Assembly (NCBI GenBank): GCA_947247005.1
Contig: OX365948.1
Location: 3,472,001 to 3,536,000, forward strand
Length of the DNA: 64,000 bases
Direction of reading: 5' to 3'
Source: Spisula solida
Lineage: Eukaryota > Mollusca > Bivalvia > Venerida > Mactridae
Shown: piece after piece, positions 9,048-23,456 of the stretch
How positions within the stretch are numbered: position 1 is the first letter of the stretch
How the letters are laid out: every line of letters begins with the position of its first letter
The notes under the pieces: generated by a model
The model's input: the letters and a program-made list of their open reading frames with translations, nothing else
Told to the model about the DNA's origin: nothing
Database searches by the model: none
Translations under genes and position numbers: made by a program

Positions 9048-12000
9048 CTTATACATGACGTATTTTTCCTTGTGCATGACTCATTGTCCCTTGTACATGA
9101 CACATTGTCCCTTGTACATGACTCATTGTCCCTTGTACATGACTCATTGTCCCTTGTACTTGACTCATTGTCCCTTGTACATGACTCATTGTCCCTTGTA
9201 CATGACTCATTGTCCCTTGTACACGACGTATTGTCCCTTGTACATGACGTATTGTCCCTTGTACATGACTCATTGTCCCTTGTACATGACTCATTGTCCC
9301 TTGTACATGATTCATTGTCCCTTGTACATGACTCATTTTCCCTTGTACATGACTCATTGTCCCTTCTACATGACTCATTGTCCCTTGTACATGACTCATT
9401 GTCCCTTGTACATGACTCATTGTCCCTTGTACATGACTCATTGTCCCTTGTACATGACTCATTGTCCCTTGTACATGACTCATTGTCCCTTGTACATGAC
9501 TCATTGTCCCTTGTACATGACACATTGGCCCTTGTACATGACTCATTGTCCCTTGTACATGACGTATTGTCCCTTGTACATGACTCATTGTCCTTTGTAC
9601 ATGACTCATTGTCCCTTGTACATTACTCATTGTCCCTTGTAATTGACACATTGTCCCTTGTACATGACTCATTGTCCCTTGTACATGACGTATTGTCCCT
9701 TGTACATGAGGTATTGTCCCTTGTACATGACTCATTGTCCCTTGTACATGACTCATTGTCCCTTGTACTTGACTCATTTTCCCTTGTACATGACTCATTG
9801 TCCCTTGTACGTGACTCATTGTCCCTTGTACATGACTCATTGTCCCTTGTACATGACTCATTGTCCCTTGTACATGACACATTGTCCCTTGTACATGACC
9901 CATTGTCCCTTGTACATGACTCAATGTCCCTTGTACATGACTCATTGTCCCTTGTACGTGACACATTGTCCCTTGTACATGACTCATTGTCCCTTGTACG
10001 TGACTCATTTTCCCTTGTACATGACGTATTGTCCGTTGTACATGACACATTGTCCGTTGTACATGACACATTGTCCCTTGTACATGACACATTGTCCCTT
10101 GTACATGACTCATTGTCCCTTGTACATGACTCATTGTCCCTTGTACACGACTCATTGTCCATTGTACATGACGTATTGTCCCTTGTACATGACTCATTGT
10201 CCCTTGTACTTGACGTATTGTCCGTTGTACATGACTCATTGTCCCTTGTTCATGACTCATTGTCCCTTGTACATGACTCATTGTCCCTTGTTCATGACTC
10301 ATTGTCCCTTGTACATGACTCATTGTCCCTTGTACATGAATTATTGTCCCTTGTACATGACTCATTGTCCCTTGTACATGACTCATTGTCCCTTGTACAT
10401 GACTCATTGTCCCTTGTACATGACTCATTGTCCCTTGTACATGACTCATTGTCCCTTGTACATGACTCATTGTCCCTTGTACATGACACATTGTCCCTGG
10501 TACATGACTCATTGTCCCTTGTACATGACGTATTGTCCCTTGTACATGACTCATTGTCCCTTGTAAATGACTCATTGTCCCTTGTACATGACTCATTGTC
10601 CCTTGTACATGACACATTGTCCCTCGTACATGACTCATTGTCCCTTGTACATGACGTATTGTCCCTTGTACATGACGTATTGTCCCTTGTACATGACTCA
10701 TTGTCCCTTGTACATGACTCATTGTCCCTTGTACATGACTCATTGTCCTTTGTACATGACTCATTGTCCCTTGTACATGACTCATTGTCCCTTGTACATG
10801 ACACATTGTCCCTTGTACATGACTCATTGTCCCTTGTACATGACGTATTGTCCCTTGTACATGAGGTATTGTCCCTTGTACATGACTCATTGTCACTTGT
10901 ACATGACTCATTGTCCCTTGTACGTGACTCATTGTCCCTTGTACATGACTCATTGTCCCTTGTACATGACACATTGTCCCTTGTACATGACCCATTGTCC
11001 CTTGTACATGACTCATTGTCCCTTGTACATGACTCATTGTCCCTTGTACGTGACACATTGTCCCTTGTACATGACTCATTGTCCCTTGTACGTGACTCAT
11101 TGTCCCTTGTACATGACGTATTGTCCGTTGTACATGACACATTGTCCCTTGTACATGACACATTGTCCCTTGTACATGACACATTGTCCCTTGTACATGA
11201 CTCATTGTCCCTTGTACATGACTCATTGTCCCTTGTACACGACTCATTGTCCCTTGTACATGACACATTGTCCCTTGTACATGACTCATTGTCCCTTGTA
11301 CATGACGTATTGTCCCTTGTACTTGACTCATTGTCCCTTGTACATGACGTATTGTCCGTTGTACATGACTCATTGTCCCTTGTTCATGACTCATTGTCCC
11401 TTGTACATGACTCATTGTCCCTTGTACATGAATCATTGTCCCTTGTACATGACTCATTGTCCCTTGTACATGACTTATTGTCCCTTGTACATGACTCATT
11501 GTCCCTTGTACATGTCTCATTGTCCCTTGTACATGACTCATTGTCCCTTGTACATGACTCATTGTCCCTTGTACATGACACATTGTCCCTTGTACATGAC
11601 TCATTGTCCCTTGTACATGACGTATTGTCCCTTGTACATGACTCATTGTCCCTTGTAAATGACTCATTGTCCCTTGTACATGACTAATTGTCCCTTGTAC
11701 ATGACACATTGTCCCTTGTACATGACTCATTGTCCCTTGTACATGACGTATTGTCCCTTGTACATGACGTATTGTCCCTTGTACATGACTCATTGTCCCT
11801 TGTACATGACTCATTGTCCCTTGTACGTGACTCATTGTCCCTTGTACATGACTCATTGTCCCTTATACATGACTCATTGTCCCTTGTACATGACACATTG
11901 TCCCTTGTACATGACTCATTGTCCCTTGTACATGACGTATTGTCCCTTGTACTTGACTCATTGTCCCATGTACATGACGTATTGTCCGTTGTACATGACA

Positions 12001-15000
12001 CATTGTCCATTGTACATGGCACATTGTCCCTTGTACATGACTCATTGTCCCTTGTACATGACTCATTGTCCCTTGTACATGACGTATTGTCCCATGTACA
12101 TGACGTATTGTCCCTTGTACATGACTCATTGTCCCTTGTACATGACTCATTGTCCCTTGTACATGACTCATTGTCCCTTGTACATGAAGTAATTGTCCCT
12201 TGTACATGACTCATTGTCCGTTGTACATGACTCATTGTCCCTTGTACATGACCTATTGTCCCTTGTACATGACACATTGTCCCTTGTACATGACTCATTG
12301 TCCGTTGTACATGACTCATTGTCCGTTTTACATGACGTATTGTCCCTTGTACGTGACTCATTGTCCGTTGTACATGACGTATTGTCCGTTGTACATGATT
12401 CATTGTCCCTTGTACATGACGTATTGTCCCTTGTACGTGACTCATTGTCCCTTGTACATGACACATTGTCCCTTGTACGTGACTCATTGTCCCTAGTACA
12501 TGACGTATTGTCCCTTGTACGTGACTCATTGTCCCTTGTACATGACACATTGTCCGTTGTACATCACTCATTGTCCCTTGTACATGACTCATTGTCCCTT
12601 GTACATGACACATTGTCCCTTGTACATGACTCATTGTCCCTTGTACATGGCGTATTGTCCCTTGTACTTGACTCATTGTCCCTTGTACATGACGTATTGT
12701 CCCTTGTACGTGACTCATTGTCCCTTGCACTTGACACATTGTCCCTTGTACAAGACGCATTGTCCCTTGTACATGAAGTAATTGTCCCTTGTACATGACT
12801 CATTGTCCGTTGTACATGACTCATTGTCCCTTGTACATGACCTATTGTCCCTTGTACATGAAGTAATTGTCCGTTGTACATGACTCATTGTCCGTTGTAC
12901 ATGACACATTGTCGCATGTACATGACTCATTGTCCCTTGTACATGACTCATTGTCCCTTGTACATGACTCATTGTCCCTTGTACATGACTCATTGTCCCT
13001 TGTACATGACACTTTGTCCCTCTTACATGACTCATTGTCCCTTGTACGTGACTCATTCTCCCTTGTACATGACTCATTGTCCCTTGTACATGACACATTG
13101 TCCATTCTACGTGACTCGTTGTCCCTTGTACATCACTCATTGTCCCTTGTACATGACTCATTGTCCCTTGTACATGACACATTGTCCCTTGTACATGACT
13201 CATTGTCCCTTGTACATGACTCATTGTCCCTTGTACATGACTCATTGTCCATTTTACGTAACTCATTGTCCCTTGTACATGACTCATTGTCCCTTGTACA
13301 TGACTCATTGTCCCTTGTACATGACTCATTGTCTTTTGTACATGACTCATTGTCCCTTGTACATGACTCATTGTCCCTTGTACATGACTCATTGTCCCTT
13401 GTACATGACTCATTGTCCCTTGTACATGACTCATTGTCCCTTGTACATGACTCATTGTCCCTTGTACATGACTCATTGTCCCTTGTACATGACGTATTGT
13501 CCCTTGTACATGACTTATTGTCCCTTGTACATGACTCATTGTCCCTTGTACCTGACGTATTGTCCCTTGTACATGACTCATTGTCCCTTGTACATGCCTC
13601 ATTGTCCCTTGTACATGACCCATTGTCCCTTGTACATGACCCATTGTCCGTTGTACATGACTCATTGTCCGTTGTACATGACGTATTGTCCCTTGTACGT
13701 GACTCATTGTCCGTTGTGCATGACGTATTGTCCGTTGTACATGACTCATTGTCCCTTGTACATGACTCATTGTCCCTTGTACATGACTCATTGTCCCTTG
13801 TACATGACTCATTGTCCCTTGTACATGACACATTGTCCCTGGTACATGACTCATTGTCCCTTGTACATGACGTATTGTCCCTTGTACATGACTCATTGTC
13901 CCTTGTAAATGACTCATTGTCCCTTGTACATGACTCATTGTCCCTTGTACATGACACATCGTCCCTTGTACGTGACTCATTGTCCCTTGTACATGACGTA
14001 TTGTCCCTTGTACGTGACTCATTGTCCCTTGTACATGACACATTGTCCCTTGTACATCACTCATTGTCCCTTGTACATGACTCATTGTCCCTTGTACATG
14101 ACTCATTGTCCCTTGTACATGACTCATTGTCCCTTGTACATGACGTATTGTCCCTTGTACTTGACTCATTGTCCCTTGTACATGACGTATTGTCCGTTGT
14201 ACATGACTCATTGTCCCTTGTACGTGACTCATTGTCCCTTGTACTTGACACATTGTCCCTTGTACAAGACGCATTGTCCCTTGTACATGAAGTTATTGTC
14301 CCTTGTACATGACTAATTGTCCGTTGTACATGACTCATTGTCCCTTGTACATGACGTTTTGTCCCTTGTACATGAAGTAATTGTCCCTTGTACATGACTC
14401 ATTGTCCGTTGTACATGACTCATTGTCCCTTGTACATGACGTATTGTCCGTTGTACATGAAGTAATTGTCCGTTGTACATGACTCATTGTCCGTTGTACA
14501 TGACACATTGTCCCTTGTACATGACTCATTGTCCCTTGTACATGACTCATTGTCCCTTGTACATGACACATTGTCCCTTGTACATGACTCATTGTCCCTT
14601 GTACATGACGTATTGTCCCTTGTACATGACTCATTGTCCCTTGTAAATGACTCATTGTCCCTTGTACATGACTAATTGTCCCTTGTACATGACACATTGT
14701 CCCTTGTACATGACTCATTGTCCCTTGTACATGACGTATTGTCCCTTGTACATGACGTATTGTCCCTTGTACATGACTCATTGTCCCTTGTACATGACTC
14801 ATTGTCCCTTGTACGTGACTCATTGTCCCTTGTACATGACTCATTGTCCCTTGTACATGACTCATTGTCCCTTGTACATGACACATTGTCCCTTGTACAT
14901 GACTCATTGTCCCTTGTACATGACGTATTGTCCCTTGTACTTGACTCATTGTCCCATGTACATGACGTATTGTCCGTTGTACATGACACATTGTCCATTG

Positions 15001-18000
15001 TACATGGCACATTGTCCCTTGTACATGACTCATTGTCCCTTGTACATGACTCATTGTCCCTTGTACATGACGTATTGTCCCATGTACATGACGTATTGTC
15101 CCTTGTACATGACTCATTGTCCCTTGTACATGACTCATTGTCCCTTGTACATGACTCATTGTCCCTTGTACATGAAGTAATTGTCCCTTGTACATGACTC
15201 ATTGTCCGTTGTACATGACTCATTGTCCCTTGTACATGACCTATTGTCCCTTGTACATGACACATTGTCCCTTGTACATGACTCATTGTCCGTTGTACAT
15301 GACTCATTGTCCGTTTTACATGACGTATTGTCCCTTGTACGTGACTCATTGTCCGTTGTACATGACGTATTGTCCGTTGTACATGATTCATTGTCCCTTG
15401 TACATGACGTATTGTCCCTTGTACGTGACTCATTGTCCCTTGTACATGACACATTGTCCCTTGTACGTGACTCATTGTCCCTAGTACATGACGTATTGTC
15501 CCTTGTACGTGACTCATTGTCCCTTGTACATGACACATTGTCCCTTGTACATCACTCATTGTCCCTTGTACATGACTCATTGTCCCTTGTACATGACACA
15601 TTGTCCCTTGTACATGACTCATTGTCCCTTGTACATGGCGTATTGTCCCTTGTACTTGACTCATTGTCCCTTGTACATGACGTATTGTCCCTTGTACGTG
15701 ACTCATTGTCCCTTGCACTTGACACATTGTCCCTTGTACAAGACGCATTGTCCCTTGTACATGAAGTAATTGTCCCTTGTACATGACTCATTGTCCGTTG
15801 TACATGACTCATTGTCCCTTGTACATGACCTATTGTCCCTTGTACATGAAGTAATTGTCCGTTGTACATGACTCATTGTCCGTTGTACATGACACATTGT
15901 CGCATGTACATGACTCATTGTCCCTTGTACATGACTCATTGTCCCTTGTACATGACTCATTGTCCCTTGTACATGACTCATTGTCCCTTGTACATGACAC
16001 TTTGTCCCTCTTACATGACTCATTGTCCCTTGTACGTGACTCATTGTCCCTTGTACATGACTCATTGTCCCTTGTACATGACACATTGTCCATTCTACGT
16101 GACTCGTTGTCCCTTGTACATCACTCATTGTCCCTTGTACATGACTCATTGTCCCTTGTACATGACACATTGTCCCTTGTACATGACTCATTGTCCCTTG
16201 TACATGACTCATTGTCCCTTGTACATGACTCATTGTCCATTTTACGTAACTCATTGTCCCTTGTACATGACTCATTGTCCCTTGTACATGACTCATTGTC
16301 CCTTGTACATGACTCATTGTCTTTTGTACATGACTCATTGTCCCTTGTACATGACTCATTGTCCCTTGTACATGACTCATTGTCCCTTGTACATGACTCA
16401 TTGTCCCTTGTACATGACTCATTGTCCCTTGTACATGACTCATTGTCCCTTGTACATGACTCATTGTCCCTTGTACATGACGTATTGTCCCTTGTACATG
16501 ACTTATTGTCCCTTGTACATGACTCATTGTCCCTTGTACCTGACGTATTGTCCCTTGTACATGACTCATTGTCCCTTGTACATGCCTCATTGTCCCTTGT
16601 ACATGACCCATTGTCCCTTGTACATGACCCATTGTCCGTTGTACATGACTCATTGTCCGTTGTACATGACGTATTGTCCCTTGTACGTGACTCATTGTCC
16701 GTTGTGCATGACGTATTGTCCGTTGTACATGACTCATTGTCCCTTGTACATGACGTATTGTCCCTTGTACGTGACTCATTGTCCCTTGTACATGACACAT
16801 TGTCCCTTGTATGCAATCATTGTCCCTTGTACATGACGTATTGTCACTTGTACGTGACTCATTGTCCCTTGTACATGACTCATTGTCCCTTGTACATGAC
16901 TCATTGTCCCTTGTACATGACTCATTGTCCCTTGTACATGACTCATTGTCCCTTGTACATGACACATTGTCCCTGGTACATGACTCATTGTCCCTTGTAC
17001 ATGACGTATTGTCCCTTGTACATGACTCATTGTCCCTTGTAAATGACTCATTGTCCCTTGTACATGACTCATTGTCCCTTGTACATGACACATCGTCCCT
17101 TGTACGTGACTCATTGTCCCTTGTACATGACGTATTGTCCCTTGTACGTGACTCATTGTCCCTTGTACATGACACATTGTCCCTTGTACATCACTCATTG
17201 TCCCTTGTACATGACTCATTGTCCCTTGTACATGACTCATTGTCCCTTGTACATGACTCATTGTCCCTTGTACATGACGTATTGTCCCTTGTACTTGACT
17301 CATTGTCCCTTGTACATGACGTATTGTCCGTTGTACATGACTCATTGTCCCTTGTACGTGACTCATTGTCCCTTGTACTTGACACATTGTCCCTTGTACA
17401 AGACGCATTGTCCCTTGTACATGAAGTTATTGTCCCTTGTACATGACTAATTGTCCGTTGTACATGACTCATTGTCCCTTGTACATGACGTTTTGTCCCT
17501 TGTACATGAAGTAATTGTCCCTTGTACATGACTCATTGTCCGTTGTACATGACTCATTGTCCCTTGTACATGACGTATTGTCCGTTGTACATGAAGTAAT
17601 TGTCCGTTGTACATGACTCATTGTCCGTTGTACATGACACATTGTCCCTTGTACCTGACTCATTGTTCCTTGTACATGACTCATTGTCCCTTGTACATGA
17701 CTCATTGTCCCTTGTACATCACTAATTGTCCCTTGTACATGACTCATTGTCCATTTTACGTAACTCATTGTCCCTTGTACATGACTCATTGTCTGTTGTA
17801 CATGACACATTGTCCCTTGTACATCACTCATTGTCCCTTGTACATGACTCATTGTCCCTTGTACATGACTCATTGTCCATTCTACGTGACTCATTGTCCC
17901 TTGTACATGACTCATTGTCCCTTGTACATGACTCATTGTCCCTTGTACATGACGCATTGTCCCTTGTACATGACTCATTGTCCCTTGTACATCACTAATT

Positions 18001-18985
18001 GTCCCTTGTACATGATTCATTGTCCATTTTACGTAACTCATTGTCCCTTGTACATGACTCATTGTCCGTTGTACATGACACATTGTCCCTTGTACATCAC
18101 TCATTGTCCCTTGTACATGACTCATTGTCCCTTGTACATCACTCATTGTCCCTTGTACATGACTCATTGTCCCTTGTACATGACTCATTGTCCCTTGTAC
18201 ATGACTCATTGTCCCTTGTAAATGACTCATTGTCCCTTGTACATGACACATTTTCCCTTGTACATGACTCATTGTCCATTTTACATGACTCATTGTCCGT
18301 TGTACAAGACTCATTGTCCCTTGTACAAGACTCATTGTTCCTTGTACGTGACTCATTGTCCATTCCACGTGACTCATTGTCCATTCTACGTGACTCATTG
18401 TCCATTTTACGTAACTCTTTGTCCGTTGTAGAGGCCTCATTGTCCCTTGTACATCACTCATTGTCCATTTTACGTGGCTCATTGTCCGTTGTACATGACT
18501 CATTGTCCCTTGTACATGACTCATTGTCCCTTGTACATGACTCATTTTCTATTTTACGTGACTCATTGTCCGTTGTACAAGACTCATTGTCCCTTGTACA
18601 AGACTCATTGTCCCTTGTACATAAGGTATTGTCCCTTGTACATAAGGTATTGTCCCTTGTTAATGCAAAGTGTCCCTTGTGCATGAGGTATTGTTCCTTG
18701 TTAATGCAAAGTGTCCCTTGTACATGACTCATTGTCGCTTGTACGTGCCTCATTGTCCTTGTACATGATTAAATTTCCCTTATACATGGATAAGTGTCCC
18801 TCATGCTGACTTATTGTCCCTTGTTTTTGACGTATTTCGCTTGTGCTAGGCATATTGTCCCTTCTGATTGGCCCTTTGACCTTTGCTCATGACTTATTGT
18901 CCCTTTGTATGGATTATTGTCCCTTTGTGTTTGACCTGTTTTCCTTTTGCATGACTTATTGTCTCTTATACTTGGCCTATCGTAA
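9048..18985. repeat. Giant 21-bp-unit minisatellite (about 10 kb)
   Basis: Hundreds of head-to-tail copies of a 21-bp unit containing CCCTTGTACATGACTCA. Main variants at the end of the unit are GACTCA, GACACA and GACGTA. Occasional 22-bp units (TGAAGTAATTG) shift the register. From about 18600 the units decay and lengthen until they are unrecognisable near 18985. Because 21 is divisible by three and the unit lacks stops in several frames, very long heptapeptide-repeat frames are open on both strands (for example SLVHDSL on plus, MSHVQGT on minus). I treat these as non-coding. Confidence 0.97.
11530..17650. repeat. Higher-order duplication inside the 21-bp array
   Basis: The variant order in about 11530-13760 is reproduced almost base for base at 14518-16750 (offset 2988). 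About 13800-14500 is reproduced at about 16935-17650 (offset 3134). The 146-bp difference between offsets falls around 16750-16900, where the aberrant unit TTGTATGCAATCATTG occurs. An older offset of 1155 bp (55 units) links about 9697 with 10852. Confidence 0.85.
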
Positions 18986-21534
18986 ATAATTAACCTGCAG
19001 GTTATATTGGATTGCCAAAAGTAAAATGACCATGGAGGGGCACGTGACATGTTCTCGATGGTTTACGATTTAAAAAAAAATATTCAAAAAAAGAAGCATT
19101 TTGTAAGAATGTTGTAAACCAGACTATTCCATTATTCCATGCGGATAACATCGGCCTTTATCGCATTACAATAGTTTAATTACCAAGGAAAGCAGAACTA
19201 TTCCGAAATTTCACTGTGAACGCGAGACCACGAATCTAAACAGCAGGTGTCTGCAGCTGCACAATCATCCTGGTAAAAAATAAATATAGTTGGCAATGCA
19301 CTACATCCCGTAGAGAACACATTGCTAGATTAACAGAAGCATGGTATTTATACATGATGAATATTTTTCTAATTATTTTGAATTCGTTCATTCGTTCGGC
19401 ACATACATTTAACACAACCAAATAATTGGAGGATATTTGTTTGTTTAAACTGAATACGATTTATATCTCATCATGACATTTGTTGTTAGATTGATCGGTA
19501 TTGTCCGATATTACATGTATTGGAAATTTTTTGACAGAAACATAAATTTAAACTTACATCGGAATAAATTCGAATTGTACATGCTTGAATGCATTGATGT
19601 AAACTCATATCCGTATATACTAGTATTGGATGATATACGTAGCTTTCTGGCATGATATACATATATATCGATCTACAAGTTTTAATGCTTTAGATCATTT
19701 AAATATGCCACAAATAATAGTAACCTTCACATACAAACTACAAAGATATAATGACGTATCAGACAATGTTTTCCCCCAAGCAGAAAGAATCATATGCATG
19801 GTCTATAAATAGTAAATAGAAATCGGTCTATTTATTGACCCGGAGGTAGACACATGCTGTTCATGCAGAAATGTCTCAATTCTATTGCGGTCACAGTGAA
19901 TTTTCGGATGTTTTGGCTTTCTTCGGTCACTAAAATACTGCAATGCGACAAAGACGGATGTGATCCGCATGAAATAATTAGAACCATTTTGCATGACCGG
20001 TTTACATCCTCGTAGGTAGATACGCAACATTACTGGCTGACCGGTTTACTATTGCAAAGGTGGTACCGCCTAGTGGCGGCGTAGGAAGAAAAGTAGTTTC
20101 AACAACTAAACTATGAGCGATTGTAGAAACGTGGGTATAAATTTAGTTATTCGATAAACCGAACAACTAAAAACAATAAGTAGAACTCAGATGTGGAACA
20201 ATTTATTAAAGAATATGATGCGGAGAAATCCCGAATTTGAATATCAACGGTCTTTTTGAAAGCCGAGTTACTATAAATAAAGAAAACTACGCAAGGAAAT
20301 AGATTACCGATTTATTTATCTTTTCGTCGACACTAATGCGTAATTAGCATCCGTTAGGGAATATTTGGCCTAATATTGCTATAGGCCTAATTACAAACGA
20401 TCATGAATAATGCATTATGTCAATAAACATCAAAGTGTACACAGTGCAAGAAAATAAATATTACCCCAAATCGGTTTTTAAAAAATGGTGAAAACAGTAC
20501 TGTGTAACGGGAGGTACCTACAGCGAGGGGTTTGATAATCAATTTAGAAGATATGTGTAAATATGGACAACAACAACACTTTCCAAGAATTGTTTTATTG
20601 CAGAAAAAAACGTATCACAGTCTACATAAAATAACAGAAAAACAAAACAGTAAATATATTCATTACGTACAACAAGACGTCACATGTACTTTGTCTAGAC
20701 AACCTCTTGGTCTCAAATTTCTCAATCTTACATGACCGCTACACCGATACTCAGCGAAACAATAGAATGTAAACACATCTTTACCCTACCCTCTTAAAAT
20801 ACGCCACAATAAAAACTATCACAACTGAGCGCATGAGGTTTTACAAGTTAAAAATTAAAAATAAACTGATATGTATATTTTAAGCAGTACATGTGACCAC
20901 CGGACAGTAATGGTAGCAACTGAACTTTAAAAGTGATGGGTTAATACACAGACCTACTATTTCCCTATTGACCTATATAGAATGTACACGAAACAAATTC
21001 ATGATGTTTTCGGATGCCTATGAATCACATGAATTATTTACGAAAGACTTTCCCACTACCTATCGTTTGTTTGAATTTTGTATGTAATAAAGTTTTGATA
21101 TACAATGTATATGATATAATATATGATCATTTATAAACCACCAGTTAAAATATGCTCGTGTAACAAATCTAGTCCATGAAGAAAGTAGTTAGTCTGTTAT
21201 ATCAGAATTCCAATTTCCAATTAACTTATAACAGAATAAACATGAAACATAAAAGCTATTACAATACGCTAATAAAGATTAAAGACGTACGCACGCCCAA
21301 TCTAACTTAAGTACTTGATCTTCCTTACCGCATGCGTAGCGGGATCGGGGATATGATTTTAATCAGACTGACGCGCGCCCACACTTACGCACTCGCTCAC
21401 ACACAACACTATAGAAAAACTAATAATTCCTATTATAGACATGCAGTAAGCTCATTCTTTTCATACGCGTTTTTTCGCGTATCCAAAAATACCACATTTT
21501 AACCAGTTTAATATTTTATGTCATAGGAGCAGTA
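18986..21534. other. No gene recognised
   Basis: AT-rich intergenic sequence between gene 1 and the 3' end of gene 2. No splice-bounded frame or repeat family was recognised; the short open frames show no domain. Confidence 0.5.
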
Positions 21535-22545
21535 AACGCATGTGATCGGATTGATGTATTGTTCTACGTTAGGTGTCCATTGGTGTTATCCGGAAAGGTA
21601 TGACTACACGCTTACTTATCTATCATGACAAAGGTTTGATTCGAACAAGTGAACATAAATATTCAATAAAAGTCTACAAAAAACCTGTGATGAGTTAAAG
21701 ATTGATTCCAATAGTTTATACCCTGGTAGCAATGTTTCATAACATTACATTTATGTAGCGAAGTTAATTCTATGAACCCCCTGAAAAGCCTCAACACAAG
21801 CCTTTTGGATATCAAAAATATAAAATGTATAATGAAATAACAACGTCTATAAAAACAAATAAAATACCAACCCATTGTATTGCCAAATCGATTTTACCTT
21901 AATTCTATGAAGAACTCCCCCCCCCCCCCCCCGAATTTCTCACAGCGGACATGACCTATAACAAAACCAACCCCAAATGCTTAGATATAATTAACAGTTC
22001 ATGACATAATATAGAAGTGTAATACGATTTTTACAATACACCGGTATTTGGTCTATTCCATATTTATCCACGACCCGCGCCTGTATGAGTTGTACGTGTA
22101 CGTTGGCCTAGAACGCGCATCGCAATACATTTACCGAATAAGGAACGGACAGTAAAAACACATGGACGGATACGAGCAGTTTCATGCTTTGTTTCACCAT
22201 TAGTTGTCCGTTCACGTTATCCGGTAAGGGTGTTTTTGCATAATTTGCTGTAAGGGTGTTACTACATATTTGCTTAGGTATCATGACCAAATTATTGAAT
22301 CGAACAGGTAAATACAATAATTATTCAACCAATAAATACAACAACCAAACATGTGATGAGTCATTACAACATGTTTATACCCTGGTAGCACTAGATCCCA
22401 TAACATTAAGTTTATTTTATGACCCCAATCCAAAACAAACATGTCTCATCACAGGAATGTTGGAGCATTAAATACAAAAAATAACTTCTATAAAAATAAC
22501 ATATATAATATAAAAAACAAATTTTTTTTTTTTTCCAAATCGACT
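21535..22545. repeat. Diverged tandem segmental duplication
   Basis: About 21535-21895 and about 22145-22545 share the same succession of blocks: GTTATCCGG, TATCATGACAAA or TATCATGACCAAA, TATTCAA, ACCTGTGATGAGT or ACATGTGATGAGT, TTTATACCCTGGTAGCA, CATAACATTA, and a run ending CCAAATCGA. A poly-C run (about 21917-21932) follows the first copy. No coding content seen. Confidence 0.65.
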
Positions 22546-23307
22546 ATACATATTCACGTCTTTTAACCCATTATAGTAAATCTACATTTGTTTTCTCTTC
22601 TCAATTATTACAATGATCTTTTTTTTATGTCCAATCATTTTAAATCTACATTTAATTACGAATGATTTATCCTGGATCCTAACATCAGATTCACCCTAAT
22701 TTTTGTGCTGCATTAAAACATTTGTGTGTTAGCATTTTGGATTTTACCCGGTATGAGTACTTTCTACCTAAATTTTACAGCACGATACGCTTACATATTG
22801 TTTTATAAAAATACGTATTTCTGTGGTATTCGTATACCTTCTCTTCCATTTACTTACGAAATTGAATGTTAATGGTTTCGAAATACATGCTCCCTTTAAG
22901 ACAGCGAGGTTCTCAAATATTAAAACAACGTTTCCAAATATCGGAAATGTTAAAATACTACATGTATATTAATTATTACCGACAGTTAATGAAGCCATTC
23001 TTTGTCAAGTTCACGATTCTAAACAATGATTTAAGAAATACTAAATAAATTTTCAACCGTTCCTTGATATTTGACAAAGTATACAGAAAACAATGTGTTT
23101 TATTGATCAATATGCCTTTGAATATTCCATTTAATAGTAATAGTGTCTGTCAATGGTAAAAAGGGCCACATACACAGTGCATTGATGCATATAGTTTATG
23201 TCTATGACGCCTTATATGAAATAACTATATTCATATTAGATGTTAGGCAAACATAGACAAAATAATGTGCGTCAATACCCGGTGACCACATGCCAGAATT
23301 AAATTAT

Positions 23308-23456
23308 TTATTCATAAATCGGAGAATTCTCAGTATGCCCACTATAGTTGTCGGGACATTTTTCGCAACTGCACACAGCTTTCTTTCTCCAGCCAATATA
23401 CGATCTATCTAGGCGCAGTTTCCCTTGGTACAATTCTTGAATTCCTTGTGGTGAAG
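23308..23456 (-). CDS. Gene 2 exon 15 (terminal)
   Basis: 149 nt including TAA; acceptor ATTGTTGCAG in phase 1 matches exon 14. Encodes SPQGIQELYQGKLRLDRS then YIGWRKKAVCSCEKCPD and NYSGHTENSPIYE. Confidence 0.6.

Noticed and set aside
9012..17529. Dozens of long open frames of heptapeptide repeats on both strands
   Set aside because: All follow from a stop-free 21-bp unit; frames overlap on both strands, break only at 22-bp units and decay with the array. No start context, splice sites or domain.
9048..18985. CRISPR-like array of direct repeats
   Set aside because: Units are contiguous with no spacers, and the genome is eukaryotic.
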